From positions 1 through 64,000 of IMG/VR virus record IMGVR_UViG_3300025137_005870: a stretch of 64,000 nt of DNA. One strand, written 5' to 3'. Under the pieces are notes generated by a model. The model had not been told where the DNA came from. It ran no database searches and was given only the letters and a program-made list of their open reading frames with translations. Below, one piece after another: positions 26,173 through 35,412 of the stretch; the first letter of the stretch is position 1, and each line of letters starts with the position of its first letter. The position numbers and the translations under genes are program-made. The DNA is from a virus.

Positions 26173-27296
26173 AAATCCCCCGGATAGATATGATCAACAT
26201 CCTCTCTGCTGACTGCCAACCGAATAGCTTGACCAGTTCCAGTTGCAGTAATTTTATGTTTCTTGTTTCTCTCTATATAAACTAAATCGCCCTTCTTAAC
26301 AGTTAGGGCTCTGCCCTCAACAAGCCATTCCCACTCTCCTTGCAGGATATGCCACCATTCGTCCCAGTCACTGTGGTAATGTAATCTGTTGCCTTCGCCC
26401 GGCATTTGAGCAATCAAAGTAGCGCATGTGGATTTCGAGTTAACCAAAGTGTGAGACCAACACCTATCTTTAGGATTGTTTGTCATGATTTCTTCGATAG
26501 ACGCTATTTCCTTATTATATTCATTCATAGTATTATTATCGACACCATCTTCTAAAAGAACCCTGAGACGGTTTGAATCAAAAGTTTGTCCAGATTTATA
26601 GTACTGAGGAGGTGTTTGAACTAGATTTGAAAGATGTTTCGCTGTTACCTCTGCAAGCTGAAAATCTTCCTCATTGTCAATGTCGATGGTTGAATACCCT
26701 TTTAAAGAAAACGTATCGATTTTGCCTTCTCCTCCATGATAAGCAGCCTTATACCTTTTCATATTTTGCATGTAATTACTTTTTCTCCACCCCATAAGAG
26801 AACATGCATAGACCTGAACTGGGTTTACTTCTTGGGAAGGGGGAGTAATTTTCTTTTGATCAAAGTTTATAGACATGTTGTTATACATTGATTCTATTTG
26901 TTGGTCAACAACAGATACTAAGGTATCACATCCGGTGTCTTTAATCTTTTTAACAAAATTTTGTATTTCTACAGGAGTAATAAAAGGAGAAGTGGGTAGT
27001 ATTTGAATCAAGTAGTCACAGTCAGTATTTTGCAAAAAATCATCTGCAAAATGGTCATTAGTTACTTCATCGGATGCAAGATATTCACTTCGTTTATAAA
27101 ATTTAATACCATGACTATTTGATATTTCCTCTAACAACTCTGATTCCGAGTTTACATAAATATCATCAAAACAGTCTGCCTCTTTAGCTGCCTCAATCAC
27201 ATAAGAAATCAAAGGTTTGTTATTAAGCAAACGTATGTTCTTTTTAGGTATTCTTTTGCTGCCGAGTCTGGCGGGTATCATTGCGATTACTTTCAC
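26169..27296 (-). CDS. CMP-sialic-acid-type cytidylyltransferase fused to a cupin
   Basis: A 375-residue two-domain protein. Residues 1-235 are a NeuA-family cytidylyltransferase: MIPARLGSKRIPKKNIRLL is the CTP-binding loop, with DYLIQILPTSPF and IDIDNEEDFQLAE further on. Residues about 290-375 are a cupin (GEGNRLHYHSDWDEWWHILQ, then KKGDLVYIERNKKHKIT). NeuA enzymes activate nonulosonic acids (sialic, legionaminic or pseudaminic acid) as CMP-sugars. The cupin could epimerise or bind the same sugar. The GT29-like gene next to it is the obvious user of the product. Confidence 0.85.
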   Translation of the reverse strand: MKVIAMIPARLGSKRIPKKNIRLLNNKPLISYVIEAAKEADCFDDIYVNSESELLEEISNSHGIKFYKRSEYLASDEVTNDHFADDFLQNTDCDYLIQILPTSPFITPVEIQNFVKKIKDTGCDTLVSVVDQQIESMYNNMSINFDQKKITPPSQEVNPVQVYACSLMGWRKSNYMQNMKRYKAAYHGGEGKIDTFSLKGYSTIDIDNEEDFQLAEVTAKHLSNLVQTPPQYYKSGQTFDSNRLRVLLEDGVDNNTMNEYNKEIASIEEIMTNNPKDRCWSHTLVNSKSTCATLIAQMPGEGNRLHYHSDWDEWWHILQGEWEWLVEGRALTVKKGDLVYIERNKKHKITATGTGQAIRLAVSREDVDHIYPGDL

Positions 27297-27307
27297 TTCT
27301 ATCTCCT

Positions 27308-28003
27308 TTATAAAAAGTACATTTTATCATATTTTGGGTTTTTTAATATCTCTTTAAAATATTCATCTATTACAATTCTATCATCATTAGGATACACTTC
27401 ATGTTTAAAAAACTTATATTGGGAGTCTGGATCATGGCGATCTCTCTTGTTAGTGGCTAAGTGTCTTTCAAATTCTTCTTTAGAACCGCCTGATTGTAGA
27501 TATCTTGGATCATATAAAGTTCTAAAAAAGTCCAAACCAAATAAGTGTACTTTCCCAATATCGTGTGACAATATATCCATTAAGGTTGTTGTCCCAGAGT
27601 TCGGTCTGAATTTAACGTATTCACGAATAGGGTAGTAGACTTCATCTTTCATCCATCTCGTTGGAAGTATATTATTCAAATGGGATGATTTTTCTGGATA
27701 TGTGAAGTATTCTGACTTTGGATAAGTGCTACACACATATTTCACTCCGGATCTTTTCCATAAATCACCATCAATGGGTCCACCCGCATCAGAAAAACCA
27801 TCTAAAGTATTATACAATACATCTGTTCTTTTCCCAACGTCGCTTTCTCCTCTAGGATCAACAGGTAATGCACGGTTCAGTCGAACTACAACGTCATAGG
27901 ATTCTATTAAGTCCCCTAAGCCCTTCTCAAATAATGAAGCGCCGGATACAACGAGTGCAACACGTTTTCCTTTCATATAATCTCTGTAACTTTCGACTAT
28001 CAT
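27308..28003 (-). CDS. GT29 sialyltransferase-like glycosyltransferase
   Basis: A 231-residue protein. RVALVVSGASLFEKGLGDLI, then ESYDVVVRLNRALP and DVGKRTDVLYNT, line up with the large sialylmotif of family GT29. KFRPNSGTTTLMDILSH, followed by KVHLFGLDFFRT, is the small-motif region. GT29 enzymes use CMP-sialic acid. The NeuA-cupin gene is the next gene downstream, giving donor synthesis and transfer side by side. No signal or membrane anchor, so it acts in the cytoplasm. It overlaps the GT25-like gene by four bases. Confidence 0.78.
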   Translation of the reverse strand: MIVESYRDYMKGKRVALVVSGASLFEKGLGDLIESYDVVVRLNRALPVDPRGESDVGKRTDVLYNTLDGFSDAGGPIDGDLWKRSGVKYVCSTYPKSEYFTYPEKSSHLNNILPTRWMKDEVYYPIREYVKFRPNSGTTTLMDILSHDIGKVHLFGLDFFRTLYDPRYLQSGGSKEEFERHLATNKRDRHDPDSQYKFFKHEVYPNDDRIVIDEYFKEILKNPKYDKMYFL

Positions 28004-28680
28004 CTTTTGCCATCCAGTGAGGAGGAATATATGGTTTCAGATCCTTGGTGCGCTAACAAGGGGTGTAACCAATATGACTTAAGGTCATGTTTATAGACAA
28101 AATAATTTATTTCAAAGTCTATTGGACCGCAGAAAAAGTGTAAACCATTTAGCATTATTTCTGCCGCTCTTCTAGAAATGAGATACAGTCCAGTTCCTCT
28201 TGTCAAGTGATTTTCATAAAAATATTGTCCATCCAAAATGTTAGAAGGAAATAGATCAGATGCCGCACACATGTGAACTATGTCTGCATCTTCTGGCATT
28301 GTTGCAAAGTATTTTTCAAATAAGCTATTATAATCAGGATGAAAAAATGTATCATCTTCAGATATCAAAGCATATGGCTCACCTGTCTCTAAAAACATTC
28401 TATATGCTTCTCTATGTTTCATGACTAAAGAAGTGACTGGTTTACTTAATACCCTGTATGTTGGGGGTGAAGGATAGATAGGAAGCTGCATTCTTTCATA
28501 CCACAAAGATGTTTCCAAAACATCAAAAACATATTCTTCTGTAAGTTCATCAGCATCAAAATTTAATATCCATTGGGCCTTCTGTATTCCTACTCTGGAC
28601 AACTCGGACTCAAGATGCGGTCTTCTTTCGGTTAGCTTTTTACAATGACAAATATAAAAAGGCATTTCTTTAGCTTTCAT
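28000..28680 (-). CDS. GT25-like glycosyltransferase
   Basis: A 226-residue GT-A fold protein of the LPS-type family GT25. It has an N-terminal YICHCKKLTERRPHLESEL, then SLVMKHREAYRMFLETG and the acidic YALISEDDTFFHPDY, in which EDD is the expected metal/nucleotide-sugar site. GTGLYLISRRAAEIML is the following conserved helix. The usual substrate range is galactosyl or glucosyl transfer onto lipopolysaccharide. It overlaps the GT29-like gene by four bases. Confidence 0.75.
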   Translation of the reverse strand: MKAKEMPFYICHCKKLTERRPHLESELSRVGIQKAQWILNFDADELTEEYVFDVLETSLWYERMQLPIYPSPPTYRVLSKPVTSLVMKHREAYRMFLETGEPYALISEDDTFFHPDYNSLFEKYFATMPEDADIVHMCAASDLFPSNILDGQYFYENHLTRGTGLYLISRRAAEIMLNGLHFFCGPIDFEINYFVYKHDLKSYWLHPLLAHQGSETIYSSSLDGKR

Positions 28681-28683
28681 TTG

Positions 28684-29391
28684 TTAATCTCGAATCAATT
28701 GATCAATATGGTTTTTGTATTTGGAATAAGGTCTTGGCATGTGGGCATCGATATATTCATCACTTATTAACTTTTCATGAGAAAAGACCCAGTTGCTTCT
28801 ATCAAGTCTTCTTCTAGCTAGACCATGCTGCCAACCTCTTAACTGGCTGTGTAGTGTTATGCCTTCTTCATCTATAGCTTCGCCAAGGTCTGCCGAGAAA
28901 CACATTTCATCAGTATTCCAGCCGTGACCTTTATTCCACCAATCTAACATTTTCTTTTCCATACTAGTAATGTCAATAACCCCTGTGATCTTTGAAAACG
29001 TTGAGCCGTGACCAGCCAAATAACATATTGGATGTCTAGTAAAAAAAGCATTGCCCAAATGAGCATCTGACGAGAGACTTGTAAAATCATCTTTATTCTT
29101 TATTGCTTTTAAGGCTTCGACAAAATATTCTTTATTTAATGGCATCATATCTATGTCAGATGTCATACAAATTCGATTTGGATATCTATAGGGCGACAAA
29201 ACTCGACAAATTTGTGCTTGATTTCCATATGGAATAACAGAATCCGGAACATATTTATTTTTATCACTTATTATTGTGTAATCAACTTCAAAACCCATTT
29301 TTTCCCATGCTCTTATTACAATATCGGAAAAATCACTATAGTATGGATTTTCATCGCTAGCTAATATAACTATGGGTTTGTCATTTATCAT
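28684..29391 (-). CDS. GT-A-type glycosyltransferase-like protein
   Basis: A 235-residue protein with the start chosen at 29391, overlapping the upstream stop by 11 bases; an ATG 18 bases further upstream lacks a ribosome-binding site. It has RICMTSDIDMMPLNKEYF, where SDIDMMP is a DxD-like metal site after a strand, and a later WNTDEMCFSADLGEAI acidic segment. I cannot place it in a named GT family. Its context between glycosyltransferase genes makes transfer of a sugar the best guess. Confidence 0.6.
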   Translation of the reverse strand: MINDKPIVILASDENPYYSDFSDIVIRAWEKMGFEVDYTIISDKNKYVPDSVIPYGNQAQICRVLSPYRYPNRICMTSDIDMMPLNKEYFVEALKAIKNKDDFTSLSSDAHLGNAFFTRHPICYLAGHGSTFSKITGVIDITSMEKKMLDWWNKGHGWNTDEMCFSADLGEAIDEEGITLHSQLRGWQHGLARRRLDRSNWVFSHEKLISDEYIDAHMPRPYSKYKNHIDQLIRD

Positions 29392-30043
29392 AATATCTTC
29401 GCAATGCATTTTGGTGTTCTATAATAGTTTTTTCATTTTCATCGAACACCTGTCCAACAAATTCTAATCCTTGCCTCCGAGATGGAAAAGGCTGACCATC
29501 AAAGAATTCATCGTGAGTCATAACTTGATCAGGTGTTAAAGTTGGAAAAATTAGTTCTGCAAAAAATTTGTAATCAGTACCGTATGCATCTTCTTGGGCA
29601 AAATTATCAATCAAGTTTTTTATATTACTGATTGCACCTGATTTTGCACCCCACATGCCACCCAGTATTGGATACCCGTGGTGAGGATGATCTCTCATAA
29701 TATGCATCTTTTTATCTGACTCAAGCCACTCATCTACAGCCATTTTCTCTCTAATACTTAAGCGAGAATCAGTATCTCTAGATATCATGACATCGACTGA
29801 ATCTTCAGAGGCTGGTAGAAACCTCCAGAACATGCCGCGCCAGTCTCCGAACTCCAACCTCTCCACGATTTGTACATTGTCGTGCCTTTCTAGTTGTAAG
29901 ACTGCTTGGCTTGGTACACTTTGTCCGATGTAAAACCTGCACACCCAATCAGGGTATATTTCTTTTGCCAACTCAGCATTTCGAATAGCTCCAATCAAAT
30001 ATTTTGGATCTTGGCCCCAGAGTGAAAAAGATATTACTTTCAT
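29381..30043 (-). CDS. Glycosyltransferase-like protein
   Basis: A 220-residue protein beginning MKVISFSLWGQDPKYLIGAI. DVMISRDTDSRLSIREK is a DxD motif in the position expected for a GT-A nucleotide-sugar transferase. HIMRDHPHHGYPILGGMWG is a conserved-looking acceptor segment that I recall from viral and bacterial glycan clusters. No named family. It overlaps the large GT4-GT2 gene by four bases. Confidence 0.6.
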   Translation of the reverse strand: MKVISFSLWGQDPKYLIGAIRNAELAKEIYPDWVCRFYIGQSVPSQAVLQLERHDNVQIVERLEFGDWRGMFWRFLPASEDSVDVMISRDTDSRLSIREKMAVDEWLESDKKMHIMRDHPHHGYPILGGMWGAKSGAISNIKNLIDNFAQEDAYGTDYKFFAELIFPTLTPDQVMTHDEFFDGQPFPSRRQGLEFVGQVFDENEKTIIEHQNALRRYYDK

Positions 30044-31989
30044 TGATACTTTTTAAATACCTTTTTTTCTTCTTCTCTTTTCCAAGCAAAGTTCTCTGGG
30101 TTGGTGGAAATCCCTTTCGGATTAAAATAATATAAACCCAATACACTGTTTATTTTTTTGAACTTACTCCCCTCTGTAGCGCCACGAAGCCATAGCTCCC
30201 AGTCACCAGCGGATTTATAGCTTTCATCAAAATAGCCGTATTTATCATGATATGCTCTTCTCCACATCGGTGCAGCATGGGGCATATTGGTCATTTTGAG
30301 ATTTGCAAGAGAAAAGTCTGGGAAGTTATAGCGACGACCATCAGAGCTATTTTCTTCGAAAGTTTCGTTAGGCTCATGTGTAATAGACATATCAGCATAT
30401 ACTAAGTCCACATCCTCATTTACAAATAGTTCTTTTGCGTGTCTTTCAAGCGCGTTTGAGGCCTTTCTGTCATCCAAATTTGCATTTGTGATATACTTTC
30501 CTGTTGATAACTTAATACCCATATTCCACACAGCATATAATCCCGGATCTTTCTCTAGCTTTTTGTATGTAATATTATTTGGGTATTTCTTTATGTATTC
30601 TTCTATAACAGTCTCTTCGTTGCCCGGAGAATTTGCATTAATCAAAATAAGTTCACATTTATCTTCAAATATGGTTTGGTTTGTTATATCTTCTAGAAAC
30701 AATTTTATAAAATCATCCCCATCATAAACTGAAGTTATAATAGAAATCTTAGGCAGGTCATCTATAGAGATTAGGTGTGCTGGATCGGGGCTGTGGATCA
30801 GATTTGATAGATTCCTGTGTTGTTTGGACCATCCAAATTCTTTCTTAACCCATTTTTGCAAATATTTAGCTTTTTGTAACCATTTATCATAATTTTTTCT
30901 AACTTGTCTAAGACGTATTTTGTAAGAACCCTCCGTAGGATAACACCATACAGTGTCTTTTTCTAAAACGCCGGGCCACACAGCACTTTCATGAATTGGT
31001 CCCAGTGTGTAATCCACGTTAGCAAAATAAGGTTTTAATTTGTTTTTCTTAGATTTTGTTTGTGCTGGTGCATATAGAAAATCGGTCTGTCCGGACCAAG
31101 CTGGAGCGATGATTGGTAGTCCACTGTATGCAGCTTCAAAAAGTGGTAACCCAAATCCTTCTCCGTGTGTTAGTGAAACTAGACATTTTACTTTTGGGTG
31201 TTTATACAGCGAATGTATTTCTGATTCGGACATATCACCATGTAGGAGATAAACTTTGCATTTTCTTTCTTCAATCTCTGGTATTGATTGAGATACTACC
31301 TCTTCAATATATTCCCTATCTACAACAGAGTTATTTTTTAAACTAGTTTTTAAAATAAGTCCTACTTCTTGATCATGGTTCTCTTCAACAAACCATCTAA
31401 TGAGGTTTGCCATATTTTTTCTCGGACCCCACTGTGAGATAGCCAAATAGTTAAAATCATGCTCAAGATTTAGAGAGATCTCAGCAGCCTCATGGTCTTT
31501 TACGGGATATCCAGCAATGTCAACTGGTGTCTCACATCGTAAATGTACAGGGGCACCTGTCTCACTATTGTGCCCTTGGTACTCAGTCATAACAAAACCA
31601 TTCTTTGCATGCTCAGAAATGGTGATAATCCTATCCATCTCATTACATTTTTGTAACCAAACAGATGAAACTTTATTTGTTTCAATGCCGGCTGTAACAC
31701 CAATATTAATTGAGGCAATTTTTTGCCATTCATTGGGTATGGTAACTTGAACAGATATATCATATGGTAAATTTTGTTGCAGGTGGCGTGCGCCGGCAAA
31801 TACTTTAGAATCAATCCATTCTCTTTCCTCATTATCAATAGCTAACCAACCTGTCTCTCCCCATCCAGTTGGTAAGATATGAATATCTAGTTCTGACTCC
31901 TGTAGCCGAAGGGCGCGCAGAACAAAGCGAGTGTGCTCGCCGTATCCTGATTGTGAAAGCGCCGGGCCTCTAACTAATACTTTTTTCAC
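30040..31989 (-). CDS. Two-domain glycosyltransferase (GT4 + GT2)
   Basis: About 649 residues from the GTG at 31989, whose first bases overlap the stop of the upstream gene (GTGA) and which has GGAGG four bases upstream. Residues 1 to about 395 are a GT-B, GT4-like domain (LFEAAYSGLPIIAPAWSG is the donor-binding region). From about 410 a GT2 domain follows (PKISIITSVYDGDDFIKLFL, then DPGLYAVWNMGIKLSTGKYI and ITNANLDDR with its DD motif). Fused transferases usually add two sugars in sequence or alternately. The C-terminal GT2 part is complete. Confidence 0.85.
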   Translation of the reverse strand: MKKVLVRGPALSQSGYGEHTRFVLRALRLQESELDIHILPTGWGETGWLAIDNEEREWIDSKVFAGARHLQQNLPYDISVQVTIPNEWQKIASINIGVTAGIETNKVSSVWLQKCNEMDRIITISEHAKNGFVMTEYQGHNSETGAPVHLRCETPVDIAGYPVKDHEAAEISLNLEHDFNYLAISQWGPRKNMANLIRWFVEENHDQEVGLILKTSLKNNSVVDREYIEEVVSQSIPEIEERKCKVYLLHGDMSESEIHSLYKHPKVKCLVSLTHGEGFGLPLFEAAYSGLPIIAPAWSGQTDFLYAPAQTKSKKNKLKPYFANVDYTLGPIHESAVWPGVLEKDTVWCYPTEGSYKIRLRQVRKNYDKWLQKAKYLQKWVKKEFGWSKQHRNLSNLIHSPDPAHLISIDDLPKISIITSVYDGDDFIKLFLEDITNQTIFEDKCELILINANSPGNEETVIEEYIKKYPNNITYKKLEKDPGLYAVWNMGIKLSTGKYITNANLDDRKASNALERHAKELFVNEDVDLVYADMSITHEPNETFEENSSDGRRYNFPDFSLANLKMTNMPHAAPMWRRAYHDKYGYFDESYKSAGDWELWLRGATEGSKFKKINSVLGLYYFNPKGISTNPENFAWKREEEKKVFKKYQ

Positions 31990-33254
31990 GATACCTCCTT
32001 GAGTTCCCAAGACTTGTAACCTTTTCTGGTTTCCCAAGAACCTAATCTGTTTGTAATGTCATCAATAAGGTTTAACCACTTTTCTTGAAAACCTTTGTAA
32101 TCATAATTCATCCTTACATGCTGGATTCCTTTTTGCCCCATCGCTTCTCTCTCTTCTTTAGACATATTGTAGAAAGTTCTAAGAGAATCAATAAAATCTT
32201 TCTCACTTATTCTATCTTCATAAATGTATGGGACCGTCTGGGATCCAATCAGAGCCTTGGCTGATGGCTCAATCCCGATACCAAACCATTCATTACCATC
32301 AGTTACTTGTTCTTGGAGGCCTCCTGTCATATTAACAATAATAGGTGTTCCACAGGACAGTGATTCAAGAGTGGCCAAACCAAAACCTTCGGCGTCCGAA
32401 ATATTAATCGTGCAATCTGCCATATTATACATCATTGAAAGACCTTCTGCTGGCATTTTATTAGTAGATAATACTACGCGGCCGTCTGTTATATTCATAT
32501 CTTCGATCATCTGGCGGAGATCTTGTCCGTTGGGGTCTTTTGGATCTGTATGCATTATTAGACAAACATTTTCTGGGCCCACTTCTTCTGCAAATTTATT
32601 AAACCAGTGTAAGAGAGTGCCTGAGTGCTTACGACGTGCATTTCTATTGTTCCAAAAAAATACTGTGCGGCCTGCATGATCTGGGAAAGTTTCTTTGATA
32701 AAACTGTCTACCTGATCTTGTTCGATTTTATAAAATATTTTATCATTTACAGCATGAGGAATATAATGATTCTCCACTTCAGGGGCTACTTTATTTACTA
32801 TATCGTGGGTTACTTTTGAGATAGACGCTACCACATCTGTAGAACGATACCATTTAGCATTGAACTTAGGCGGCGGATAGTTGTCCCATACATGATAATA
32901 AACCATCGGTATAAGAGGTCGTACTTCATTTTCAATCTGCCACAGCCAGCCATAAAATCTTGGATCTGTCATAAACCAAAGTACATCTGGTTTCTCAGTC
33001 CACAAAATCGATCGAATACTTTCCGCTGATCCATATCCATCTACTGGGTACACAACCCAATCTTTTTCGCCCCATCTCTCATCTGAAATGAACTGTGGTT
33101 CATAACTTGGATGTTTAATCGCGCCTCCAAAACAAATAAAACGATATTTACCAGTTAAAATTAGTGTTTCAATAAAATTTTTAGTTTGGGTACCAACACC
33201 AGATGGTGCCATAGGGTGATCTGCTAGGACTAGGATTGTCTTTTTCTTATTCAT
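31986..33254 (-). CDS. GT4-family glycosyltransferase
   Basis: A 422-residue GT-B transferase. MAPSGVGTQTKNFIETL is the N-terminal glycine-rich acceptor-side loop. VFFWNNRNARRKHSGTLL begins the C-terminal domain, and INISDAEGFGLATLESLSCG, then TPIIVNMTGG, is the GT4 donor-binding signature with the EGFG..ESL glutamates. It probably uses a GDP- or UDP-sugar. Its stop overlaps the start of the GT4-GT2 fusion gene, so the two may share a glycan. It is the first gene of the glycan block in reading order. Confidence 0.88.
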   Translation of the reverse strand: MNKKKTILVLADHPMAPSGVGTQTKNFIETLILTGKYRFICFGGAIKHPSYEPQFISDERWGEKDWVVYPVDGYGSAESIRSILWTEKPDVLWFMTDPRFYGWLWQIENEVRPLIPMVYYHVWDNYPPPKFNAKWYRSTDVVASISKVTHDIVNKVAPEVENHYIPHAVNDKIFYKIEQDQVDSFIKETFPDHAGRTVFFWNNRNARRKHSGTLLHWFNKFAEEVGPENVCLIMHTDPKDPNGQDLRQMIEDMNITDGRVVLSTNKMPAEGLSMMYNMADCTINISDAEGFGLATLESLSCGTPIIVNMTGGLQEQVTDGNEWFGIGIEPSAKALIGSQTVPYIYEDRISEKDFIDSLRTFYNMSKEEREAMGQKGIQHVRMNYDYKGFQEKWLNLIDDITNRLGSWETRKGYKSWELKEVS

Positions 33255-33261
33255 TTAAACC

Positions 33262-34026
33262 TCATCTGCAATGTTCTGTTTTATAGAAATCGCAGTATTT
33301 ACAAGATAATCTATTCTTAATAGAAATCTTTCTCTTTATATTAATAACCGCTTTTTCGAGGAATGTCAAGGCATTTTTTACTTTTATTTGCCCGCTTGTA
33401 ACTCGAAAAATCTCTGTGTTGTTCTTTTTGGCTGTTCTCTTGAGCAAACCAAAATGTGTCTCGATCTTGTCGATCGGGATGTTATGTTTCTTACCCCAGA
33501 AAACTTTGTATAGGGTTAACTGGTAGTTGATGATCTTATCAGCCTTCTTTCTGGCGTCCCAGCCCCACCCACAAGTCTTCCAGTCAAGGATATGATACTT
33601 ACCATCCTTAGTCTTGACAACGAGGTCTATGAAGCCTTTAAACTTCAAATCGTGCCCTTCAATGTCTTCATAAAGCATTTCTTCTGTGGAGATAACCTCA
33701 CAGTCCTCAAAGTAGTTATCTAGTTCCTCACGAAACGACGAAACGATGGGCGCGTACTGGCCCATCATTTGCTCTCGTAGGGTCTTGTCGATCTCCACTT
33801 CTTTCTTTTCTAATGAAACGATTTCTTTTTCGAACTCTTCCAGAAAGTGTTTCTCTCTGTCTAGATCTTCATTTAGAAGCCCGTGTTCACAAACACTGTG
33901 GATCGCGGTCCCAAAAGCAGTGTGTAGGTTGCCTTTGAAGCCTGCGATTCTTTCAACGTATTGAAGTCGGTGTTTGTGTGGGCATTCGTTCCAAGTTTTT
34001 ATCTCTGAATAAGAGACATGCGCCAT
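33262..34026 (-). CDS. PD-(D/E)XK exonuclease, RecB/Cas4-like with Fe-S cysteines
   Basis: A 254-residue nuclease of the PDDEXK_1 group. Near the N-terminus WNECPHKHRLQYVERI supplies one Cys, and HTAFGTAIHSVCEHG is the motif I His region. KFKGFIDLVVKTKDGKYHIL, then DWKTCGWGW, gives the catalytic Asp and D-x-K. NYQLTLYKVFWG is the QxxxY motif. CKYCDFYKTEHC at the C-terminus supplies three further cysteines, as in the 4Fe-4S clusters of Cas4/AddB. Expected role: 5'-3' exonuclease in phage recombination or DNA processing. It lies seven bases upstream of the glycan block. Confidence 0.85.
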   Translation of the reverse strand: MAHVSYSEIKTWNECPHKHRLQYVERIAGFKGNLHTAFGTAIHSVCEHGLLNEDLDREKHFLEEFEKEIVSLEKKEVEIDKTLREQMMGQYAPIVSSFREELDNYFEDCEVISTEEMLYEDIEGHDLKFKGFIDLVVKTKDGKYHILDWKTCGWGWDARKKADKIINYQLTLYKVFWGKKHNIPIDKIETHFGLLKRTAKKNNTEIFRVTSGQIKVKNALTFLEKAVINIKRKISIKNRLSCKYCDFYKTEHCR

Positions 34027-34353
34027 TTATTCCTCAGTCGAGACCTTTTTAGCACGCCGTCGTTGCGTAGTCTTTGGTTTCTCTTCTTTTAATATAACCT
34101 GTTTTTTAGGTTTGTCAACTGATTTCTTTTCAAAAATCCAAGTCCCGGATAACAATGACAAATTCCAGTTTTTTAACGTTGGATTTTGTATGCAGTTACC
34201 AAAAGATTTTTTGTGACTTTTTAAAATCTCAATTGCGTCTGCTAGGACAAATTTTCTTTTCCTGATGTTCTCTCGATCATTTTTTTCATATAATTCGATA
34301 TAAACTTCAAAAGTGTCTTTATTTTCTCTAACTTCTGTATTTTTAATGCTCAT
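34027..34353 (-). CDS. Hypothetical basic protein, 108 aa
   Basis: A small protein with a charged N-terminal half (NKDTFEVYIELYEKNDREN) and a very basic, Lys/Arg/Thr-rich tail (KTTQRRRAKKVSTEE). No family recognised; the tail could bind nucleic acid. It lies directly upstream of the exonuclease gene with no gap and starts inside the end of the metallopeptidase gene. A late-type ACTATTTA box sits 24 bases upstream. Confidence 0.6.
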   Translation of the reverse strand: MSIKNTEVRENKDTFEVYIELYEKNDRENIRKRKFVLADAIEILKSHKKSFGNCIQNPTLKNWNLSLLSGTWIFEKKSVDKPKKQVILKEEKPKTTQRRRAKKVSTEE

Positions 34354-35035
34354 CTGTGATCACTCCTTCTATTTTAATAAATAGTTGCGGACTAACTCTC
34401 TTTAATATTTCTCTGTCACCTAAATAATAGTTTTCAACGCCAGAGGCCCAATATTCTCTCAAACTCGTTATTGAATAAGGGCTATAAAACAACCCATTAG
34501 TTAAAGTTCTTAATTTGGGGTAACCTATATCTTGATACAAAAACATATCAAAATCTAGATCATACTCTGTATTTGAGAAATCATGTAAGATTTCTGTGTC
34601 TTGTGCAAGTAGAAGATCTTTTAGGCGCCGTCTTTTACCAAGAAACTCAGTATGAAGAGATCCATCCGCATAAATGTAGTGCCCCTCTGCTACTTCTAGA
34701 GAGTGGGCCATTTCGTGCAAAATGTTTTCTAACAAATCTCTACTATTTATGATTTTATTACTAATATATATCGCGCCATCTTTGTACAATGCTTCTAAGT
34801 CTCTTATCTCTAAAAAATCAAAAGTACCAACAATTATAGTATCCACTTCTTCAAATAAATGAGGCGGTATATTTTGTTCTAAATAATTTATTGCATCTTG
34901 AGTATCAACATCACCAACAAATGGTTCCTGCACATATAATAGTTTCCCAAACAGACGATATTCTTTTCGTAAAACCTTTTGGTCCAGTAAAGATCTTTTT
35001 ATTATATCTTCAATATTGAGTCTATTTTTATCCAT
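34343..35035 (-). CDS. Putative zinc metallopeptidase-like protein
   Basis: A 230-residue protein with LLENILHEMAHSLEVAEG at about 105-122, an HExxH zinc motif (HEMAH) in a helix. No third ligand is certain; a glutamate or histidine downstream (GSLHTEFLGKRRRL) is possible. The N-terminal 100 residues are mixed alpha/beta with no known domain. HEMAH proteins occur in phages as putative proteases of unknown target. It overlaps both neighbours. Confidence 0.6.
   Translation of the reverse strand: MDKNRLNIEDIIKRSLLDQKVLRKEYRLFGKLLYVQEPFVGDVDTQDAINYLEQNIPPHLFEEVDTIIVGTFDFLEIRDLEALYKDGAIYISNKIINSRDLLENILHEMAHSLEVAEGHYIYADGSLHTEFLGKRRRLKDLLLAQDTEILHDFSNTEYDLDFDMFLYQDIGYPKLRTLTNGLFYSPYSITSLREYWASGVENYYLGDREILKRVSPQLFIKIEGVITDEH
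34378..34385 (-). promoter_or_regulatory. Candidate late promoter box (inside metallopeptidase gene)
   Basis: Coding-strand ACTATTTA in the 3' end of the metallopeptidase gene, 24 bases before the start of the 108-residue gene. AAGGAG lies between box and start. Confidence 0.4.
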
Positions 35036-35354
35036 TTTCTTCAGATTTGACCATTTCTTGGCCGGCTTCTAAATCTGCAAAAGCCTGACGATATCCTCTA
35101 ATAAAGTTTTCTTCCGCTAAGGCCATTACAAACTCTGGAAATTCTTCCGCCATTAGATCTACTATCATTTCAACAGTAATATTGCCATCCCACTCATATT
35201 CCTTGCCTGTATCTATCTTAAAACGAATCATTTCTTGTTCGAATTTCTGGCCAACATAATCAACAAGCCAAACCTTCATTGGAGAATCAGGGGTAACGTT
35301 TTTGAATATTTCACTTTCTTTAGCAATTTCACTTTCTCTATCAGCAACTTGCAT
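35028..35354 (-). CDS. Hypothetical acidic protein, 108 aa
   Basis: An acidic, helical protein (AEEFPEFVMALAEENFIRGY, then RQAFADLEAGQEMVKSEENG at the C-terminus). No membrane segment or cysteine. No family recognised. It is the first gene behind a full-consensus sigma70 promoter at 35376-35404, with AGGAG seven bases before the ATG, so it is probably expressed strongly and early. Confidence 0.65.
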   Translation of the reverse strand: MQVADRESEIAKESEIFKNVTPDSPMKVWLVDYVGQKFEQEMIRFKIDTGKEYEWDGNITVEMIVDLMAEEFPEFVMALAEENFIRGYRQAFADLEAGQEMVKSEENG

Positions 35355-35375
35355 AATAATCTCCTTTCATATTAT

Positions 35376-35404
35376 ATTATAACCACATTATGGTCTCATG
35401 TCAA
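35376..35404 (-). promoter_or_regulatory. Full-consensus sigma70 promoter
   Basis: Reading on the minus strand: TTGACA at 35404-35399, a 17-bp spacer, then TATAAT at 35381-35376. Both hexamers match consensus exactly. A second overlapping TATAAT-like run follows. It drives the 108-residue gene and probably the genes below it. Confidence 0.85.
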
Positions 35405-35412
35405 GGATAAAT

